The notes below the pieces were generated by a model. That model searched no databases. It saw only the letters and a program-made list of their open reading frames with translations, and had not been told where the DNA came from. Made by a program: the position numbers and the translations under genes. A stretch of DNA of 6,352 nucleotides from Paracoccaceae bacterium (GTDB lineage Bacteria > Pseudomonadota > Alphaproteobacteria > Rhodobacterales > Rhodobacteraceae), in the NCBI GenBank assembly GCA_003535335.1, contig DOHJ01000058.1, forward strand, positions 1 to 6,352, given 5' to 3'. This document shows, in pieces, positions 1 to 5,776 of this stretch (position 1 is the stretch's first letter; each line of letters begins with the position of its first letter).

Positions 1-88
1 GCACAGTAAATCGGGCAATTCAGCCCCAAGTACTACCACTCACACTCATGGGCGGTCAGACAAAGTATAAACCTGAAGGATTAAAATT

Positions 89-511
89 ATGCGTCACGCA
101 AGAGGCTATCGCCGCCTGAACCGCACCCATGAACACCGCAAAGCGTTATTTGCAAATATGGCCGGTTCATTGATTGAACACGAACAGATCAAAACAACGC
201 TACCCAAAGCCAAAGAGCTGAAGAGCATTATCGAAAAACTGATCACGCTGGGTAAACGCGGTGATCTGCACGCCCGTCGTCAGGCCAGATCGCGCCTGAA
301 AGAAGACCAGTATGTTGCCAAACTTTTTGAAGTTTTGGGCCCACGCTATAAAGAGCGCAACGGTGGTTATGTGCGCGTTCTAAAAGCCGGCTTTCGGTAT
401 GGTGACATGGCGCCAATGGCAATTATTGAATTTGTCGACCGTGACGTTTCTGCAAAAGGCTCGGCTGATAAGGCCCGCGTAGCAGCCGAAGAAGATGCTG
501 CAGCAAGCTAA
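89..511 (+). CDS. rplQ: 50S ribosomal protein L17
   Basis: L17 is a structural protein of the large ribosomal subunit, near the exit of the peptide tunnel. The 140-residue product opens with the family's N-terminal block ([20 protein letters not shown], residues 1-20) and carries the closing core GGYVRVLK...[14 protein letters not shown] (about residues 92-118). After that comes an Ala/Glu/Lys-rich tail of roughly 20 residues, usual in alphaproteobacterial L17. The ATG is preceded by AAGGA (76-80) with an 8-base gap, which supports this start. rplQ normally follows rpoA at the end of the alpha ribosomal-protein operon, so the 88 bases upstream are probably the rpoA-rplQ spacer; rpoA itself is not visible. 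A strong terminator lies directly downstream, so this looks like the last gene of its operon. Confidence 0.98.
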   Translation: MRHARGYRRLNRTHEHRKALFANMAGSLIEHEQIKTTLPKAKELKSIIEKLITLGKRGDLHARRQARSRLKEDQYVAKLFEVLGPRYKERNGGYVRVLKAGFRYGDMAPMAIIEFVDRDVSAKGSADKARVAAEEDAAAS

Positions 512-533
512 GCATTAAAAAATACCCGCTAAT

Positions 534-569
534 AAAAACCCCGTCTTTCTGGCGGGTTTTTTTATTTTT
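534..569. terminator. Intrinsic terminator after rplQ, apparently bidirectional
   Basis: CCCGTC (540-545) pairs with GGCGGG (551-556), including one G-T pair, around the loop TTTCT (546-550). On the + strand it is followed by seven T (557-563) and then ATTTTT. The five A at 534-538 can also pair with the first T residues if C539 is bulged. On the minus strand the same stem is followed by G and then five T, so it could also stop transcription coming leftwards from the luxR side. The + strand role is to end the ribosomal-protein transcript; the minus-strand role is inferred. Confidence 0.85.
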
Positions 570-599
570 ATGGTTCTGTTTACACAAAGGAATTTAGCC

Positions 600-770
600 C
601 TAAGGCAGACTATTTTCACCGGTCTTGCAAGCGGTCTCAATATCTGTGTCTGTTGGTGCCGGCTCATTATTCATCCAGCTCCCAACGTCTAAAAATTCAA
701 ATAACTTTTGTTGGTCAGGGGGATTCAAAGAAGAAAGCCAGCTGACTAAAGAGGGTTCAAAGGTTGACAC
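600..770 (-). CDS. Possible small ORF, 56 residues, divergent from luxR
   Basis: A minus-strand reading frame opens with GTG at 770-768 and ends with TAG at 602-600. The product starts MSTFEPSLVSWLSSLNPP, is acidic, has no membrane segment or signal peptide, and resembles no family I recognise. An AGG lies 8 bases before the GTG (weak ribosome site). Three contextual points favour it: it fills most of the gap between rplQ and luxR; a promoter-like pair lies upstream (805-832) next to the lux-box-like palindrome; and the rplQ terminator, which has a T-run on the minus strand too, lies about 30 bases past its stop. Against it: an open frame of this length is not rare by chance in AT-rich DNA, and third-position GC is only about 40% by hand count, not raised over the surroundings. 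It could equally be noncoding, a small RNA, or a relic. Confidence 0.3.
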   Translation of the reverse strand: MSTFEPSLVSWLSSLNPPDQQKLFEFLDVGSWMNNEPAPTDTDIETACKTGENSLP

Positions 771-804
771 GGTTTTTACCTGAAGTTGCTTGCATTAATT
801 ATGT

Positions 805-832
805 AATTTAAGGTTGACTAGCCTTCAATCAA
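805..832 (-). promoter_or_regulatory. Candidate minus-strand promoter next to the lux-box-like site
   Basis: Read on the minus strand, TTGATT (832-827) and TAAATT (810-805) are separated by 16 bases and match four or more of six positions in each sigma-70 hexamer. The predicted start is near 798, giving a leader of about 28 bases before the GTG at 770. The palindrome at 832-851 would be centred near -43 and touch the -35 element, the arrangement used when LuxR proteins activate transcription. This is a pattern match in AT-rich DNA. Confidence 0.25.
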
Positions 833-842
833 CATGTCTAAA
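814..842 (+). promoter_or_regulatory. Candidate luxR promoter, possibly giving a leaderless transcript
   Basis: TTGACT (814-819) and TCTAAA (837-842) are separated by exactly 17 bases. The predicted start is at about 848-850, on top of the luxR ATG, so the mRNA would be leaderless. That fits the absence of a convincing Shine-Dalgarno sequence before luxR. The -10 element lies inside the palindrome at 832-851, so a bound LuxR would be expected to repress. A second AAGGTTGAC copy (760-768 versus 810-818) offers another -35-like element (TTGACA, 764-769), but I find no good -10 for it. Confidence 0.3.
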
Positions 843-851
843 AAGACATGT
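832..851. promoter_or_regulatory. lux-box-like 20-bp palindrome over the luxR start codon
   Basis: The arms ACATGTCT (832-839) and AGACATGT (844-851) are perfect inverted repeats around AAAA (840-843), for a total of 20 bases. That is the length of the Vibrio fischeri lux box, and the outer bases follow the same pattern (AC-x-TGT at one end, ACA-x-GT at the other). The luxR ATG (848-850) lies in the right arm. The right half extends to a second perfect palindrome, AGACATGTCT (844-853), and ACATGTCT also recurs as a direct repeat (832-839 and 846-853). It is probably bound by the LuxR encoded here; the binding is inferred, not shown. Confidence 0.5.
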
Positions 852-1459
852 CTTATAAGCTAGGTCTTGATGTAGAACTTCAGAAACTCTCCCTTTTATC
901 CGAGGGCGGGTATTTTATTGGCTTGCATATTCGCTATGCCGCGCCCTTGATACAATTTTCGACCTATAATCAGGCATGGCTGGATCATTACACTGAAAAA
1001 GCATTTGCGCTGCGCGATCCAACCATTGCTTGGGGTTTTAGCACCGAGGGGGCTTGTCGCTGGAGCGAATTTATAATTCCCGATACTTTTGGCTTGTTTA
1101 CCGAAGCAAGGAAATTTGGTTTGAATTATGGATTGTCAGTGTCTTGTGGGCCTGTCAGTTCCCGCACAATCGCGAGCTTTGCGCGCGATGACCGTGACTT
1201 TACTAACAGCGAAATTGAAGAAATTTTGCTTATCATACGTCGGCTCCATGATAAAACCGAGCCGCCGGAGAGCCTGACAAAGGCTCAAATCCAAGCTCTA
1301 CGCTTGATTGCGGCGGGGGATCGTCATGCGGCGGCGGCGGCTAAACTGAAGATATCTGAAAGCGCATTAAAGGCCCGGCTTGCGTCGGCCCGGCAGAGGT
1401 TATTTGCTCGAACCACTGCCGAAGCTTTGCAACGCGCCAAAGATTACAGGCTGCTATAA
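848..1459 (+). CDS. luxR: LuxR-family quorum-sensing transcriptional regulator (AHL-binding)
   Basis: This cytoplasmic regulator has an N-terminal autoinducer-binding domain (about residues 10-135) and a C-terminal LuxR helix-turn-helix (about 141-203). In the sensor domain the positions conserved across the family are all present by hand alignment to TraR: Trp44, Tyr48, Asp57, Pro58, Trp72 and Gly95. The DNA-binding domain keeps Leu151, Gly157, the ISES...LK core and the KAR helix, but the usual Glu (TraR Glu178) appears to be Gln147, and residues 161-165 are five alanines. The start is fixed by an in-frame TAA at 839-841, just ahead of this ATG; there is no clear Shine-Dalgarno. The length (203) suits short Rhodobacterales LuxR proteins. 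luxI follows after 64 bases, so the two form a cognate pair. The start codon lies inside a lux-box-like palindrome, suggesting autoregulation. The symbol is used in the family sense only. Confidence 0.93.
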   Translation: MSYKLGLDVELQKLSLLSEGGYFIGLHIRYAAPLIQFSTYNQAWLDHYTEKAFALRDPTIAWGFSTEGACRWSEFIIPDTFGLFTEARKFGLNYGLSVSCGPVSSRTIASFARDDRDFTNSEIEEILLIIRRLHDKTEPPESLTKAQIQALRLIAAGDRHAAAAAKLKISESALKARLASARQRLFARTTAEALQRAKDYRLL

Positions 1460-1523
1460 ACCAAATGTCGGTATTTCGCGGCTATTCAGGTTTTGAGTTA
1501 CTATAACCAAACTGGAGGCTGCC

Positions 1524-2111
1524 ATGCAAACCACGACACTATCTTTCGAAAATATGCACAACCATGGGGAGTTGTTCGCAAATTTATTTCGTGCTCGCAA
1601 GCAATCTTTTATCGTGCAGAAAAACTGGGATCTGCCCGAAGCGCTGGATATGGAGTATGATCAATATGATACGCCTGCCAGCCGCTGGATTGCGATTCAT
1701 AATCTTGGCGAAATTTACGCCGGCATTCGGCTGACGCCAACCACAACGCATTGCGGGATTTATAGTTACATGATCCGCGATGCACAGCGCGGATTGCTGG
1801 ATTCCATTCCGCAAAACCTGCTGTATGACGAAGCACCTGTCAGCGAAAACACCTGGGAAAGCACGCGCGTATTCGTTTCGCACACAACCCCCGAACGCAT
1901 TCGCCGCCGCGTGCATGCCTATATGGTGGGCGCGATGTTGAAATCCGCGCGTGAACTTGGTGCGACACGTCTGATTGCGTTGACGGCTGCCAATTGGCCG
2001 CGCTGGTTTGGTCGTTGTGGGCTGGATGCCGAAGCCGCGGGTCCGACCATGTTTATTGATGATGGTGATTATCAATGCGTTTCAATTAATCTGGCAAGCA
2101 AGTTCCACTAG
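1524..2111 (+). CDS. luxI: Acyl-homoserine-lactone synthase (LuxI family)
   Basis: LuxI enzymes join the amino group of S-adenosylmethionine to an acyl chain from acyl-ACP and release a homoserine lactone signal. All the invariant residues can be placed on this 195-residue protein: Arg25, Phe29, Trp35, Asp46, Asp49 and Arg69 in the N-terminal half, then Glu112 and Arg115 in ESTR. The C-terminal part (about 120-190) forms the acyl-chain side of the GNAT-like fold. The position of EsaI Thr140, linked to 3-oxo acyl preference, seems to be Ile151, so an unsubstituted or hydroxylated chain may be favoured; this alignment is uncertain. TGGAGG (1513-1518) lies 5 bases before the ATG, a strong ribosome site that contrasts with luxR. 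No lux-box-like sequence is visible in the 64-base luxR-luxI gap, so co-transcription with luxR is the simplest reading. Confidence 0.94.
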   Translation: MQTTTLSFENMHNHGELFANLFRARKQSFIVQKNWDLPEALDMEYDQYDTPASRWIAIHNLGEIYAGIRLTPTTTHCGIYSYMIRDAQRGLLDSIPQNLLYDEAPVSENTWESTRVFVSHTTPERIRRRVHAYMVGAMLKSARELGATRLIALTAANWPRWFGRCGLDAEAAGPTMFIDDGDYQCVSINLASKFH

Positions 2112-2129
2112 GCCAATATCTTAGCCCGC

Positions 2130-2157
2130 GCGCCATTTTGCTTTTATATTCTGGCGC
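2130..2157 (+). other. Hairpin and -10-like sequence between luxI and rarA
   Basis: GCGCCA (2130-2135) and TGGCGC (2152-2157) are perfect inverted repeats around a 16-base AT-rich loop. No T-run follows, so it is not a standard intrinsic terminator. The loop contains TATATT (2145-2150), a five-of-six match to a -10 element, with only a poor -35 candidate near 2121-2127. The 66-base gap may carry a weak rarA promoter or attenuate read-through from luxI. Confidence 0.25.
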
Positions 2158-2177
2158 AGAGGCTTAAGTATATTTGC

Positions 2178-3491
2178 ATGGTAGATTTGTTTGACACTGC
2201 AGCACCCCCCGCAACGGCGGACGTTTCGCGTCCGCTGGCGGACCGGTTGCGGCCAAAATCCTTGGATCAGGTGATTGGTCAGGAACAGGTGATTGGCAAA
2301 CAGGCCCCGATTGGCATGATGGTTGCCAGTGGCAGTTTATCCTCGTTAATTCTTTGGGGGCCGCCGGGCACTGGTAAAACCACGATTGCGCGATTGCTAG
2401 CCGATGAAACCGACCTGACCTTTGTTCAGATCAGCGCAATATTTTCCGGCATTCCCGATTTGAAAAAAATATTCGAAGCGGCCAAAATCCGACGTCAAAA
2501 CGGTAAAGGCACCCTGTTGTTCGTCGATGAAATCCACCGTTTTAACAAGGCCCAGCAGGACGGATTTTTGCCACATATGGAAGATGGCACCATTGTTTTG
2601 GTCGGGGCCACCACGGAAAACCCCTCATTCGAGCTAAACTCGGCTGTGCTGTCGCGCTCGCAAGTTTTGGTGTTAAACCGCTTGAAGCTGGCCGACCTTG
2701 AACTGTTGGCGCAGCGGGCAGAAAAAGAGCTGGACCAAGCGCTACCTTTAACTGGTGAAGCCCGCGAGACGATGTTGGAAATGGCCGACGGGGACGGGCG
2801 CGCGTTGTTGAATCTGGTTGAGCAAATTATGGCCTGGAAAGGCAAAGAAAAGCTGGGGATCAAAGACTTAACCAGCCGGTTGATGCGCCGTGCCGCGATT
2901 TACGACAAAAGCGGTGACGAGCATTTCAACCTGATTTCAGCCCTGCACAAATCCGTGCGCGGCTCTGACCCTGATGCAGCGCTTTACTGGATGGCGCGCA
3001 TGTTGACCGGCGGCGAAGATCCGCGTTATCTGGCACGCCGGATCACACGCATGGCGGTCGAGGATATCGGGCTGGCCGATCCGCAGGCCCATGGTGTTTG
3101 CCTGCAGGCTTGGGAAACTTACGAGCGTTTGGGCAGCCCCGAAGGCGAGCTGGCATTGGCCCAAGCCGTGACCTATCTGGCGTTGGCGCCAAAATCAAAT
3201 GCGGCGTATGTGGCATTCAAGGCGGCGATGGCGGCGGCCAAAAAAACCGGATCGGAACCGCCGCCAAAACATATTTTAAATGCGCCGACATCCATGATGA
3301 AAGATCAGGGCTATGGGGCGGGTTACGCCTATGACCATGATGCCGAAGACGGGTTTTCGGGCCAGAATTATTTCCCCGAAAGCATGAAACACGGGGTCTA
3401 TTACCGGCCGGTTGAACGGGGCTTTGAGCGCGAGTTAAAACGGCGGCTGGATTATTTCGCCAAATTGCGCAGTAAACGCCAGAGTGGTTGA
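2178..3491 (+). CDS. rarA: Replication-associated recombination protein A (RarA/MgsA AAA+ ATPase)
   Basis: RarA is a cytoplasmic AAA+ ATPase related to clamp-loader subunits that acts at stalled replication forks and single-strand DNA gaps. The 437-residue protein has the RPxxLDxVIGQ entry motif (25-35), Walker A GPPGTGKT (61-68), Walker B LLFVDEIHRF (113-122), the sensor block GATTENPSFE (142-151) and the arginine-finger candidate Arg159. The C-terminal helical part carries the RarA-specific SVRGSDPDAALYW (259-271) and GGEDPRYLARR (278-288). Length is normal for the family. The ATG start gives MVDLFDT, typical for alphaproteobacterial RarA, although the nearest purine-rich site (CAGAGG, 2157-2162) is 15 bases away. 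The gene ends 31 bases before the crcB ATG and probably heads the rarA-crcB-rluC-ATP12 cluster. Confidence 0.96.
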   Translation: MVDLFDTAAPPATADVSRPLADRLRPKSLDQVIGQEQVIGKQAPIGMMVASGSLSSLILWGPPGTGKTTIARLLADETDLTFVQISAIFSGIPDLKKIFEAAKIRRQNGKGTLLFVDEIHRFNKAQQDGFLPHMEDGTIVLVGATTENPSFELNSAVLSRSQVLVLNRLKLADLELLAQRAEKELDQALPLTGEARETMLEMADGDGRALLNLVEQIMAWKGKEKLGIKDLTSRLMRRAAIYDKSGDEHFNLISALHKSVRGSDPDAALYWMARMLTGGEDPRYLARRITRMAVEDIGLADPQAHGVCLQAWETYERLGSPEGELALAQAVTYLALAPKSNAAYVAFKAAMAAAKKTGSEPPPKHILNAPTSMMKDQGYGAGYAYDHDAEDGFSGQNYFPESMKHGVYYRPVERGFERELKRRLDYFAKLRSKRQSG

Positions 3492-3522
3492 CAATGCGCG
3501 GGCCAGCCGTGAAAGAAGGCCC

Positions 3523-3903
3523 ATGTCATATTTAACCTTACTTCAGGTCGCAGCAGGCGGCGCAATCGGGGCCAGCTTGCGGTATTTGACCGGCACAGCC
3601 AGTTTGCGTTTGTTTGGTGCAGGGTTTCCGTGGGGAACATTTGCGGTCAATGTAATCGGCTCGTTTTTGATGGGGCTGATCGTGGTTGTCTTGGCCCAAA
3701 AGGATGCAACCCGTCTGGCCCCGTTTTTGATGACGGGCCTTTTAGGTGGTTTCACCACATTTTCGGCCTTTTCGCTGGATGTGCTAAACCTTTATGAACG
3801 TGGCGATTACGGTTTGGCGGCGCTTTACGCCACGGCCTCGGTGTTTTTGTCTTTGGCGGCCATTGTTTTGGGCCTTTATTTTGCGCGGGGGATTTGGTCG
3901 TGA
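3523..3903 (+). CDS. crcB: Fluoride ion exporter CrcB (Fluc)
   Basis: CrcB/Fluc is a small inner-membrane channel that works as an antiparallel dimer and lets toxic fluoride leave the cell. With the ATG at 3523 the protein has 126 residues, the usual family length, and four hydrophobic segments (about 4-22, 36-58, 66-88 and 98-121). It shows GGAIGASLRY (12-21), WGTFAVNVIGSF (37-48) with the pore Asn43, and GGFTTFSAFSLD (75-86) with the phenylalanine-box residues Phe80 and Phe83. An in-frame GTG at 3484, overlapping the rarA stop, would add 13 polar residues that do not look like the family, so ATG 3523 is preferred; AAGG (3516-3519) sits close before it. The stop overlaps the next gene's GTG. 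The gene lies inside an operon, and no fluoride riboswitch precedes it. Confidence 0.95.
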   Translation: MSYLTLLQVAAGGAIGASLRYLTGTASLRLFGAGFPWGTFAVNVIGSFLMGLIVVVLAQKDATRLAPFLMTGLLGGFTTFSAFSLDVLNLYERGDYGLAALYATASVFLSLAAIVLGLYFARGIWS

Positions 3904-4949
3904 GTGGAGTTCAAAAACTGGAAGTTGCCGCAGGTGACGGTGATCAACGGCTGGATCGCTGGTTTCGCCGCTTGTTTCCGCATATTGCCCAAGGGCGCAT
4001 CGAAAAGCTGTGCCGCAAAGGCGATATTCGGCTGGATGGTGGCCGGGTTAAGGCCTCAAGCCGGGTGCAAGAGGGCCAGATTGTTCGGGTGCCGCCGCTG
4101 CCAGATGCGCATGAAATCACTGCGCGGGCCAAAACCTATGACATGATTAGCAATGCCGATGTTAAAATGATGCAGAATTCGGTGCTGTATCGTGATGACC
4201 ATATTATTGCGATCAACAAACCGGCGGGCCTGCCAACCCAAGGCGGCAGCAAGCAAACCCGCCATGTCGATATGCTGGCCGATGCCTTGCGCTTTGGTTA
4301 TGATCAAAAACCGCGTCTGGTGCACCGGCTGGACAAAGACACGTCGGGTATTTTACTGCTGGCCCGTACCCGCCAAATTGCAACGGCGCTGACGCAGGCG
4401 TTTCGGGATCGCGAAACCCGCAAGATTTACTGGGCCGCTGTTGGTGGTTGCCCGTCGCCACGAATGGGTACGGTGCGCTATGGTCTGGTGCAGGCCGGCG
4501 GGCATGGGCCGAACGGGGCAGGCGAGAAGATGATTTGCGTCCACCCCGATGAGGTGGCCAGCACCGATAGGGCCAAACGGGCGACCAGCGATTACATGGT
4601 TGTTTCTGCCGCCGCCAAACGGTGTGCTTGGCTGGCGTTGGTGCCGATCACCGGACGCAAACACCAGCTTCGGGTGCATATGGCTGAATTTGGTCATCCG
4701 ATTATTGGCGATGGTAAATATGGCGGTTCGGGTCAGGAAAATCAGGGCGATGGCTGGGGTGCGCAGCTGGGTGGCGAGATTAGCAAAAAAATGCATCTGC
4801 ATGCGCGCTGTATTATCCTGCCACATCCGGTAACCGGCAAGAAGTTGAAAATCGTCGCACCGATGCCGGAACACATGCAGCGCACATGGGACACATTTGC
4901 CTGGGATGTGCGCGATGTGGCGGATGATCCGTTTGAAGAATACATGTAA
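3900..4949 (+). CDS. rluC: RluA-family 23S rRNA pseudouridine synthase (RluC type)
   Basis: These enzymes isomerise specific uridines of 23S rRNA to pseudouridine; E. coli RluC acts at positions 955, 2504 and 2580. An N-terminal S4 RNA-binding domain (about residues 17-64, RLDRWFRRLFPH...GRIEKLCRKGDIRL) is followed by the catalytic domain. This carries LYRDDHIIAINKPAGLPTQ (96-114) and the active-site motif HRLDKDTSG (142-150), in which Asp145 is the catalytic aspartate. GRKHQLRVHMA further on is the usual C-terminal family block. GTG at 3900 is chosen because it overlaps the crcB stop in the GTGA arrangement and has GGGGGA (3887-3892) 7 bases upstream; a TTG at 3894 is less likely. The product has 349 residues. 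Assignment to RluC rather than RluA or RluD rests on domain order and neighbourhood, so the target uridines are not certain. Confidence 0.9.
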   Translation: MSGVQKLEVAAGDGDQRLDRWFRRLFPHIAQGRIEKLCRKGDIRLDGGRVKASSRVQEGQIVRVPPLPDAHEITARAKTYDMISNADVKMMQNSVLYRDDHIIAINKPAGLPTQGGSKQTRHVDMLADALRFGYDQKPRLVHRLDKDTSGILLLARTRQIATALTQAFRDRETRKIYWAAVGGCPSPRMGTVRYGLVQAGGHGPNGAGEKMICVHPDEVASTDRAKRATSDYMVVSAAAKRCAWLALVPITGRKHQLRVHMAEFGHPIIGDGKYGGSGQENQGDGWGAQLGGEISKKMHLHARCIILPHPVTGKKLKIVAPMPEHMQRTWDTFAWDVRDVADDPFEEYM

Positions 4950-4984
4950 ACGGCATTTTAACAGCGAAATTTAAGGACAGATTG

Positions 4985-5692
4985 ATGGCAGAGTGGGCTG
5001 CAAAGCGGTTTTGGGAAAATGCGGATGTAACCAAAGCCGGCGATGGGTTTACCGTGCTGTTGGACGGGCGTAAATTGCGCACTCCGGTGAAATCAGAATT
5101 GATCGTACCAACTCATGGAATGGCCGAAGAAATTGCCAAAGAATGGCGGGCGCAGGGCGAGAAAATCAACCCGCTATCCATGCCTTTTACGCGCTCGGCG
5201 AATGCTGCCATCGACAAGGTTGCAACGATGCATTGCGAGGTGACAGAGCAGGTGGCGGAATATGGTGGTACAGATCTGATTTGTTACCGCGCAGCATCGC
5301 CCGAAGAATTGGTTTTACGTCAGAAAAATGCGTGGGATCCATTGCTGGATTGGGCCAGAAACGAGCTGTCAGCCCCCTTAAATGCAGGCGAAGGCATCAG
5401 GCATGTTGCGCAAGATGCCGATGTCTTGAAGTCTTTGGCCAACCGGGTTGCGGCCATGAGCGAATTTCAACTGGCGGCATTTCATGATCTGGTCGGGATG
5501 TCAGGTTCGTTAATTATCGGGTTTGCAGTGATCTATAAATTTCAGCCTGTGGATGAATTATGGCGCTGTTCGAGAATCGATGAAGACTGGCAAATTTCCC
5601 AATGGGGCGAAGATGAAGAGGCCACGGTCACAGCCGAGACCAAGAAAACCGCGTTTATGCATGCCGCGCAGTTTTACATTATGTCCAAATAG
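4985..5692 (+). CDS. ATP12-family F1-ATPase assembly chaperone
   Basis: ATP12 binds the alpha subunit of F1-ATPase and keeps it from aggregating until it joins beta; the family is shared by mitochondria and alphaproteobacteria. The 235-residue protein has the N-terminal KRFWENADV (7-15), DGRKLRTPVK (27-36), EWRAQGEKINPLSMPFTR (53-70) followed by NAAID, and the central block TDLICYRA...QKNAWDPLLDWA (96-124), all characteristic of the family. Length is normal. ATG 4985 has AAGGA (4973-4977) with a 7-base gap; the TTG three bases earlier is not needed. It follows the rluC-type gene by 35 bases, so co-transcription is likely. In several roseobacters I recall a HAD-family hydrolase gene between these two; none is present here. 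Confidence 0.93.
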   Translation: MAEWAAKRFWENADVTKAGDGFTVLLDGRKLRTPVKSELIVPTHGMAEEIAKEWRAQGEKINPLSMPFTRSANAAIDKVATMHCEVTEQVAEYGGTDLICYRAASPEELVLRQKNAWDPLLDWARNELSAPLNAGEGIRHVAQDADVLKSLANRVAAMSEFQLAAFHDLVGMSGSLIIGFAVIYKFQPVDELWRCSRIDEDWQISQWGEDEEATVTAETKKTAFMHAAQFYIMSK

Positions 5693-5696
5693 TCAA

Positions 5697-5720
5697 CAAT
5701 ATACCTGATATTGGGTATTG
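5697..5720 (+). terminator. Possible weak terminator after the ATP12 gene
   Basis: ATACC (5701-5705) pairs with GGTAT (5714-5718) around an 8-base loop; an alternative fold pairs CAATA (5697-5701) with TATTG (5716-5720). The AT-rich stretch TATTATTAATT follows rather than a clean T-run. It lies just past the ATP12 stop, where a terminator is expected, but the stem is weak. Confidence 0.25.
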
Positions 5721-5776
5721 TATTATTAATTCATGGTAAAAATCAGGCCGTATCTGGGCTTAAACTTAAAACGCCC

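Noticed and set aside
2..70. Open frame at the left edge that could be the end of rpoA.
   Set aside because: Its translation (HSKSGNSAPSTTTHTHGRS...) does not look like an RpoA C-terminus and has no support; the region is better read as spacer.
844..853. AGACATGTCT, which matches the eukaryotic p53 half-site pattern.
   Set aside because: Irrelevant in a bacterium; it is part of the lux-box-like repeat structure at luxR.
1489..1508. GGTT...AACC inverted repeat before luxI as a possible lux box.
   Set aside because: Only four bases pair per arm and the CTG/CAG-type outer pattern is absent.
1584..2075. 163-codon open frame on the minus strand across luxI.
   Set aside because: It lies wholly antisense to a well-supported LuxI coding sequence and its product resembles no family; it is a composition shadow.
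3484..3522. Upstream GTG start for crcB giving 139 residues.
   Set aside because: The extra 13 polar residues are unlike the CrcB N-terminus; ATG 3523 gives the usual length and has AAGG before it.
3450..3522. Fluoride riboswitch before crcB.
   Set aside because: This stretch is mostly rarA coding sequence and shows no crcB-motif pseudoknot or conserved core.
3894..3899. TTG start for the rluC-type gene.
   Set aside because: GTG 3900 has better ribosome-site spacing (GGGGGA, 7 bases) and forms the common GTGA stop-start overlap.
4353..4874. 173-codon open frame on the minus strand across the rluC-type gene.
   Set aside because: The + strand frame carries the complete pseudouridine-synthase motifs, and the minus-strand product has no recognisable domain.
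4982..4984. TTG start for the ATP12-family gene.
   Set aside because: ATG 4985 lies three bases later with a good AAGGA at 7-base spacing.
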